Made by a program: the position numbers and the translations under genes. The notes beneath the pieces were generated by a model. That model saw only the letters and a program-made list of their open reading frames with translations, was not told the origin of the DNA and did not search any database. Of a stretch of DNA of 9,358 nt, positions 5,904 through 9,358 are shown piece after piece. Position 1 is the first letter of the stretch. The number at the start of each line of letters is the position of its first letter. Source of the stretch: UBA12465 sp964408785. GTDB lineage: Bacteria; Patescibacteriota; Patescibacteriia; Patescibacteriales; UBA12465. The DNA lies in assembly GCA_964408785.1 (NCBI GenBank), contig CAYPAS010000029.1:1-9358 (forward strand), in the 5' to 3' direction.

Positions 5904-6338
5904 TTAATTTGATGGAGATGGATAAGATGAATAAGATGAATTTGATTGACCTTTAATAACCTCGTCATTAAGAGTATCAATAATCCATCTAGCAACACCC
6001 CAAGAAGCTAGGACGATAGCTAAGCCGATAACGCCAGAAATAATAATTTTTTTGGCTTCTTCGGTTTTTGTACTATTGCCTTGCGAAGTCATATATTTGA
6101 AACCACCAGTCAAGATGATGACTAAGGCGATAAGGCCTAAGAAACTAAGAACTAGATTAATGATTCTAGTGGCAATCGCTGTTGGGTCAGTTCCTGCACC
6201 ATTACCTAAAGTATTGTTGACTCCTGAGGAAACGGCGGTAATTCCAAACGGATCATCGTCAGCCTTGATAGCCGCGAACGGAAGAAATAGGGCGCAAATT
6301 ATAGCAAAAGACAATAAGTGTTTTGATATTTTTTTCAT
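5904..6338 (-). CDS. Pilin-like small membrane protein (T4SS_pilin type), paralogue 1, probable major subunit
   Basis: The 144-residue protein has a signal peptide ending AIKA-DD (cut after Ala26), an exported segment rich in Asn, Gly and Thr (27-55), TM1 (about 57-80) with LSFLGLIALVIILTGGFKYM (64-83), loop TSQGNSTKTEEAKKIIISG (84-102), TM2 with VIGLAIVLASWGVARWII (103-120), and a hydrophilic Ser/Pro/Tyr tail (QSNSSYSSYPSPSN) not shared by the others. It is first in the operon, with its own promoter and the best ribosome site in the window: AAAGGTGGTG (6343-6352) is one mismatch from the AAAGGAGGTG anti-SD complement. High expression is therefore likely, whereas the paralogues behind it lack such a site. 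The family is TrbC/VirB2-like; pilus assembly itself is not demonstrated. Confidence 0.85.
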   Translation of the reverse strand: MKKISKHLLSFAIICALFLPFAAIKADDDPFGITAVSSGVNNTLGNGAGTDPTAIATRIINLVLSFLGLIALVIILTGGFKYMTSQGNSTKTEEAKKIIISGVIGLAIVLASWGVARWIIDTLNDEVIKGQSNSSYSSYPSPSN

Positions 6339-6342
6339 ATTT

Positions 6343-6352
6343 CACCACCTTT
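6343..6352 (-). promoter_or_regulatory. Near-consensus Shine-Dalgarno of the first pilin gene
   Basis: Minus strand AAAGGTGGTG lies four bases before the ATG at 6338, against the ideal AAAGGAGGTG. It fixes the start and stands out because almost every other minus-strand gene here lacks a recognisable site. Confidence 0.8.
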
Positions 6353-6383
6353 CTAGTTTTGTTGATTTATAATTTATAATTAA

Positions 6384-6412
6384 ATTTTAGCACAACGATA
6401 AAAAATTGACAA
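6384..6412 (-). promoter_or_regulatory. Sigma70-type promoter of the pilin operon
   Basis: Minus strand: TTGTCA (-35, 6407-6412), a 17-base spacer, TAAAAT (-10, 6384-6389). The predicted start is near 6377, leaving a leader of about 39 bases with the Shine-Dalgarno in it. It lies directly behind the yraN stop (6427), with no terminator between, so yraN transcripts may also run into the operon. Confidence 0.75.
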
Positions 6413-6426
6413 ATAGATAAGCCAGC

Positions 6427-6786
6427 TCAGTTTATATTTTTATAATGGACAATTGTTATTTTTTGTTCTTTTAATACGGTTATTAATATTAAGTCAAGAC
6501 GAGTAGCTTCTAGCGGCCAATTTTTAAGCGAACAATATCTTTGTATGGCAATCAGTAGATTATTATATTGTTTTTTACGTATAAGTTCGTCGCCGGCAAT
6601 ATTTTTTTCTTGTTTTGATTTTACTTCGAAAAATATCAGTAAATTATTTTGTCGACCAATCAAGTCTATCTCTTTATGGCCTAGACGGATGTTTTGTTCT
6701 ATTATCTTGACGCCTTTATTTTCTAAATAATTTTTTGCTATATTTTCTCCCCAAAACCCTAGCTGTCGCCGGTCTTTAAATAACAT
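6427..6786 (-). CDS. yraN: YraN / UPF0102 family endonuclease-like protein
   Basis: The 119-residue length is normal for the family. It shows the family's order of motifs: GFWGENIAKNYLENKG (10-25, Gly13-Glu14), EQNIRLGHKEIDLIG (30-44, with Asp41) and LLIFFEVKSK (49-58, with Glu54 and Lys56). These are the acidic and lysine positions of a restriction-endonuclease-like PD-(D/E)XK fold. The family is conserved in bacteria and tied to DNA processing or repair, but its exact substrate is not settled. The ATG at 6786 lies only 12 bases past the U-tract of the terminator of the upstream unit, and I see no separate promoter or Shine-Dalgarno, so expression may rely on read-through. It ends in TGA, which argues for the standard code. 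Confidence 0.88.
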   Translation of the reverse strand: MLFKDRRQLGFWGENIAKNYLENKGVKIIEQNIRLGHKEIDLIGRQNNLLIFFEVKSKQEKNIAGDELIRKKQYNNLLIAIQRYCSLKNWPLEATRLDLILITVLKEQKITIVHYKNIN

Positions 6787-6798
6787 TTATTTATATTT

Positions 6799-6822
6799 AA
6801 AAAAATCGCCCGAGGGGCGATT
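6799..6822 (-). terminator. Intrinsic terminator of the solute-binding/RodZ-like operon
   Basis: An 8-bp GC-rich stem, AATCGCCC (6804-6811) with GGGCGATT (6815-6822), around a three-base loop. On the minus strand it is followed by seven U (6799-6805). It begins four bases after the stop of the gene ending at 6827 and finishes just before yraN. Confidence 0.85.
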
Positions 6823-6826
6823 CTTT

Positions 6827-7213
6827 TTATTTAGGCAGGTATTTGTTGAATTCTTTTTCTTGTTCTAATTTCTTTTTTTGTCCAGGAATATCTTTTAGAT
6901 GGATAAGAATTGATATTTTCCAGACCGCCATGCCGATTAGCCAAAGGGCTAACCAGAAACGGGAAGATAAAAATGGCGCCGCTTCGTAATTAAAGAAATA
7001 GAGAAGTAGGCCGATTATCGAGTTAGAAAAAGAAAAGGTATAGAATTTTTTAGCAAAACCGCGGTAGATTCCTGGTTTATTTCTTAAAAAAGCAAAGGCG
7101 ATAGTAGAAATTAGCAATAAAGCGATAACTGCTAAAAAAATATTATCAGCCATCGGGACCAGGGATTCCGGGCGGATGGCAAACCAATAATTGAGCGTAA
7201 GAAGGTTTTTCAT
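6827..7213 (-). CDS. Small three-helix membrane protein of unknown function
   Basis: The 128-residue protein has three hydrophobic segments at about 24-43, 57-74 and 86-106. The N-terminus (MKNLLTLNYWFAIRPESLVP) may lie along the membrane. The C-terminus is charged and Lys/Glu-rich (KKKLEQEKEFNKYL) and probably cytoplasmic, since positive residues also follow TM1 (RNKPGIYRGFAKKF). No enzyme motif is seen and I do not recognise a named family. The ATG lies two bases behind the stop of the methyltransferase gene with no Shine-Dalgarno, so the pair is translationally linked. It is the last gene before the terminator. Conserved-looking Trp and Arg-Pro residues suggest a genuine protein. Confidence 0.7.
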   Translation of the reverse strand: MKNLLTLNYWFAIRPESLVPMADNIFLAVIALLLISTIAFAFLRNKPGIYRGFAKKFYTFSFSNSIIGLLLYFFNYEAAPFLSSRFWLALWLIGMAVWKISILIHLKDIPGQKKKLEQEKEFNKYLPK

Positions 7214-7215
7214 AA

Positions 7216-7767
7216 TTATAATTTATTTAAAACTAATCCGTAATGATAGGGGCCGGCGATAAATTCTTCTTTAAGTGAAAGTCCGAGTCGTGGCAGGGCG
7301 TCTTTTAGGTTTTGTAATTTAACCCGTCTTTCCGGGGCTGGACCGATTGGAGCGTCGTTTTCCGACCATTCGATAATAAGCAGACGGCCGCCGTGTTTTA
7401 TTAAACGGACGGTTTCCCGGATTATTTCTACTTTTTTCTCTGATTCGTGCAGAACGTTTATTAATAGGGCTCTATCTAGAGAAGTACTGGGAATTTTTGT
7501 TCCATTAAATATTTCTAGATTACTCCAGACGGTTTCTATTTGTTTTAAACCATTGGTTTTAGAAACCTTGTTTATTTCCTCTAACGTCGGCTTGAGGATA
7601 TCAACAGCATAGACCTTGCCTTCCCGGCCAACCTTTTCCGCTAGAGGAAAAACGAAGAAGCCAAAATTACCACAACCTAATTCCGCCGTTTTTTGCTTTT
7701 CTTCTATGCCTATTTTACTTAAAATGCCCGGGATGTCAAATATTATAGTTTTTTTGCTAGGCAACAT
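7216..7767 (-). CDS. Class I SAM-dependent methyltransferase, substrate unknown
   Basis: The 183-residue Rossmann-type methyltransferase has motif I AELGCGNFGFF (28-38) for the SAM loop, Asp56 in VYAVDIL for the ribose hydroxyls, and a motif IV-like stretch LDRALLINVLHES. It also has a late strand GGRLLIIEWS followed by the family-like ENDAPIGPAPERRV insertion. It resembles the UbiE/Methyltransf_25 or _31 group, but substrate cannot be told from sequence. The full fold fits the length. The ATG at 7767 is five bases behind the stop of the RodZ-like gene and no Shine-Dalgarno is seen. Position between two membrane-protein genes is the only hint at function; a lipid, quinone or protein target is possible. 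Confidence 0.85.
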   Translation of the reverse strand: MLPSKKTIIFDIPGILSKIGIEEKQKTAELGCGNFGFFVFPLAEKVGREGKVYAVDILKPTLEEINKVSKTNGLKQIETVWSNLEIFNGTKIPSTSLDRALLINVLHESEKKVEIIRETVRLIKHGGRLLIIEWSENDAPIGPAPERRVKLQNLKDALPRLGLSLKEEFIAGPYHYGLVLNKL

Positions 7768-7772
7768 ATGAT

Positions 7773-8432
7773 TTATTGAACTAAAACTTCTTTGTTTATT
7801 TCTTGGCTTTTTCCGTATTTTTTTTTGGCTTCTATCTTTATATTATTAAGACCTTGTCGTAAATCTATGGTTTGGGAAAAAAGGCCATCGTGGTTGTTTA
7901 GGATAAGAGAACCATTTATTCTTACTTCCGCTTCTTTTTCCGTGCGGCCGCTAATCGTTAGAGAATTTTTATCAGTAAGAAGGTTGTCTATCGGTTCGTA
8001 TATTTCTAGCTCTGGTGGTGATGATATTTTTTGAAAATAAAAAGATAGGTAGGCTAGGCAGATTAAGACGGCGGCGACTATTAAAGAATTTCTGATGATG
8101 CGGGGAAATATTAATAACTCTTTTTTCTTTATTACTTTTTGAGTAAAGGGATTATCTTGGTTTTTTGCCAGATAGGGGTTTTCTAGGTAGGGTTGATAAT
8201 CGCTTTCTTTTAAACCGAGAGCGGCGGCGTAATTTTGTAAATAATTTCTACCGTATATTCCTGTTGGTAGGCGGTCGAAAGCTTCTTCCTCAAGGGCGCG
8301 TAGATAGTCGCTACGTATCTTTAGAAAACGTGATAAATCTTCTATTTTTAAATGGCGGCGATGACGCGCCTGGCGTAATTTTTCTCCCAGACTTTCTTCT
8401 ACGGCTAGTTTTTTAGGGACAAAAGGGCTCAT
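7773..8432 (-). CDS. RodZ-like protein: cytoplasmic HTH, one TM helix, extracytoplasmic Ig-like domain
   Basis: The 219-residue protein has an N-terminal HTH_25/Xre-type domain (about 14-80) with LGEKLRQARHRRHLKIEDLS (15-34), YLRALEEEAFDRLPTGIYGR (43-62) and YLQNYAAALGL (64-74). A basic stretch (98-114), one TM helix (115-133) and a C-terminal beta domain (140-219) with LTISGRTEKEAEVRINGSLI follow. The last domain resembles the glucodextranase-B/Ig-like repeats that CPR proteins often carry in place of the RodZ C-terminal domain. RodZ links MreB filaments to the wall machinery, but mreB is not in this window, so the cell-shape role is only inferred; a membrane-bound regulator of surface structures is an alternative. 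Its ATG overlaps the stop of the preceding pilin-like gene (ATGA, 8429-8432), the tightest coupling in the window. Confidence 0.85.
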   Translation of the reverse strand: MSPFVPKKLAVEESLGEKLRQARHRRHLKIEDLSRFLKIRSDYLRALEEEAFDRLPTGIYGRNYLQNYAAALGLKESDYQPYLENPYLAKNQDNPFTQKVIKKKELLIFPRIIRNSLIVAAVLICLAYLSFYFQKISSPPELEIYEPIDNLLTDKNSLTISGRTEKEAEVRINGSLILNNHDGLFSQTIDLRQGLNNIKIEAKKKYGKSQEINKEVLVQ

Positions 8433-8890
8433 TTAACTTCGGTATTGATTCTCGGCAGTGCCTCTACCTTTCCTCGCCAGTCAAAGCCGAAGGTTTGAAG
8501 GACGAAGTGGGTTATTAAATAGCTAGAAAATATTAAAATCAAGCCTATCACTGATGACATTATAATGTTTTTGGCTGTGGTTATCTTACTACCAACTCCG
8601 GCTGAGGTTAGCATTAATAGGCCGCCGTAAACAAAAAATCCTAAAGCGACACCGCCTGATAGGCCCATAATTATGCGTGAAACTCTAATGGCTAGATAAC
8701 CAAAATCATTCAATTCATAATTACCATTTTCGTATTTGCTGTCAGTATTATCGATTATCGAAGTGGGTGCAGAGGTGTTTGCTGTGGGAGGAGTTGTTGC
8801 CGAAGCAATTCGCGGCATTATGATTAGAAAAGAAAAGATTATCCCTATAGATACAAATATTCTGATACTTTGCCGGTTAAAAATTTTCAT
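8429..8890 (-). CDS. Pilin-like small membrane protein (T4SS_pilin type), outlying paralogue in the RodZ-like operon
   Basis: I choose the ATG at 8890 (153 residues) over the in-frame ATG at 8926. It stands one base after the TAA of the upstream gene and places a normal signal peptide (MKIFNRQSIR..., cut near IASA-TT after Ala31) at the N-terminus. The mature part is a Thr/Pro/Ser-rich stretch (32-55), an amphipathic segment, TM1 with MGLSGGVALGFFVYGGLLML (75-94), loop TSAGVGSKITTAKNIIMS (95-112), TM2 with SVIGLILIFSSYLITHFVL (113-131), and a 22-residue hydrophilic tail. The loop and TM2 place it in the same family as the six-gene array, but it is longer at both ends and the Asn of TAGGN is absent. 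A GAGGA lies ten bases before the 8926 ATG, so the longer form (165 residues) is not excluded. Confidence 0.78.
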   Translation of the reverse strand: MKIFNRQSIRIFVSIGIIFSFLIIMPRIASATTPPTANTSAPTSIIDNTDSKYENGNYELNDFGYLAIRVSRIIMGLSGGVALGFFVYGGLLMLTSAGVGSKITTAKNIIMSSVIGLILIFSSYLITHFVLQTFGFDWRGKVEALPRINTEVK

Positions 8891-8891
8891 A

Positions 8892-9358
8892 TTAGTATAT
8901 AGTTTGCTGGACTTTGATAGCCGCATTATTAATAATGTCCTCGATTTTTAAGGCGCTGTTCAGGGCGTTATCAATCATTTCCTTGAAGGCCGCTTCAGCA
9001 CTTTGCGAATCCCTGCCTATGTACCAGCTTTTAGCGGTTAGTAATTGATTAGCGAAAACCCCTATTTCTGGGTCTTCTTTTTCACTGTCGACTAATGATT
9101 TTAGGGCTGTCGGGTGGCCGGTTTTTTTTAAATAAGATTTAGCCTGTTCTTCTTTAGTAATATATTGGATAAAATCCCAGGCCGCATCTTGATTTTTGCT
9201 TTTTTTAGAAACAACTTCTAACCAGTAATTCGCGAAGTTTATAATATTAGAAGAACCTTCTATCTGTGGCAGACTGGAGATGGAATAGTTCAGTTTTGGT
9301 GCTTTGGTTCTAATGTCTTCTATGTTATAAGAATAACCGAAGAAGATGGCCAGTCTTC
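8892..9358 (-). CDS. Extracellular solute-binding protein (ABC-type, family 1), C-terminal part only
   Basis: The frame is open from the window edge (first full codon 9356-9354) to the TAA at 8892-8894, 154 residues, with no start inside the window. The sequence is typical of the C-terminal lobe of family 1 (sugar-type) binding proteins: an early FFGYSYNIEDIR, then NFANYWLEVVSKKSKNQDAA, WDFIQYITKEEQAKSYL, KKTGHPTALKSL, and a closing GVFANQLLTAKSWYIGRDSQ. The ligand cannot be judged without the N-terminal lobe. Such proteins are lipoproteins or secreted and feed an ABC permease, which would be expected upstream on the minus strand beyond base 9358. It is the first visible gene of the unit ending at 6799; its stop and the next start are one base apart. 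Confidence 0.85.
   Translation of the reverse strand, partial: RLAIFFGYSYNIEDIRTKAPKLNYSISSLPQIEGSSNIINFANYWLEVVSKKSKNQDAAWDFIQYITKEEQAKSYLKKTGHPTALKSLVDSEKEDPEIGVFANQLLTAKSWYIGRDSQSAEAAFKEMIDNALNSALKIEDIINNAAIKVQQTIY

Noticed and set aside
7792..8416. Plus-strand open frames opposite the RodZ-like gene.
   Set aside because: No start signal or domain sense, and the minus strand carries HTH, TM and Ig-like domains in order.
3786..8890. A conjugative or type IV secretion locus based on the TrbC/VirB2-like proteins.
   Set aside because: No VirB4, VirB6, VirD4, relaxase or other component is present, and this two-helix family is common in Patescibacteria outside such loci. Only family resemblance can be claimed.
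8891..8926. ATG at 8926 as the start of the pilin-like gene in the RodZ-like operon.
   Set aside because: It overlaps the solute-binding protein by 35 bases and pushes the signal peptide inward. The ATG at 8890, one base after the upstream stop, is preferred, though a GAGGA before 8926 keeps the longer form possible.
1..9358. Alternative genetic code with TGA read as Gly, as in some CPR groups.
   Set aside because: TGA serves as a natural stop for yraN and for the pilin-like gene ending at 8429, followed by sensible gene boundaries, and no in-frame TGA interrupts a recognised gene.
1..9358. CRISPR arrays, insertion sequences, tRNA genes or attachment sites.
   Set aside because: No direct repeat array, transposase or terminal inverted repeat pair, cloverleaf or integrase was found; all inverted repeats seen are local hairpins at gene ends or in leaders.

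Overview
The window looks like a stretch of a Candidatus Patescibacteria (CPR) chromosome. The evidence is the array of small two-helix 'CPR pilin' proteins (T4SS_pilin type), the 3D-domain protein with a CPR-like Cys-bearing core, a membrane-anchored HTH/Ig-like protein of the RodZ kind, AT-rich and tightly packed genes, and very sparse Shine-Dalgarno signals. TGA is used as a stop in at least two genes (6427 and 8429), so this is standard code 11 and not the TGA=Gly code of Gracilibacteria/Absconditabacteria. I cannot assign a class from the sequence alone. No tRNA, rRNA, CRISPR array, transposase or phage gene was seen.

Layout. Bases 1-2279 (+) hold most of ppsA, phosphoenolpyruvate synthase, cut at its 5' end by the window edge. 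A bidirectional terminator separates it from a convergent secreted 3D-domain gene (2360-2938, -). The 203-base gap 2939-3141 is a divergent control region. It has two well-formed sigma70-type promoters back to back, one driving the 3D gene through a structured leader and one driving a lone lipoprotein gene (3142-3741, +) that has its own terminator. Everything to the right is on the minus strand.

The minus-strand block splits into two transcription units. The right-hand one (9358 down to 6827) reads: solute-binding protein (C-terminal part only), pilin-like protein, RodZ-like HTH/Ig protein, SAM methyltransferase, three-helix membrane protein, terminator. yraN follows directly behind that terminator. 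The left-hand unit (6412 down to 3741) starts from a clear promoter. It encodes six tandem, strongly diverged pilin-like paralogues and ends at a terminator shared with the lipoprotein gene. Only the first paralogue (5904-6338) has a near-consensus Shine-Dalgarno. It is followed by two directly abutting RNA hairpins, then by five paralogues without visible ribosome sites that sit mostly a few bases behind the preceding stop codon.

How the parts may work together (inference). The six-gene pilin operon reads as one abundant subunit plus several minor ones, with the hairpin pair setting the ratio. A seventh paralogue lies, with stop/start coupling, in an operon with a solute-binding protein and a RodZ-like membrane protein, which suggests that these small membrane proteins serve more than one envelope assembly. 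No other secretion or pilus component (VirB4/VirB6/VirD4-like, PilB, PilT, PilC) is in the window, so a pilus function is not shown here.
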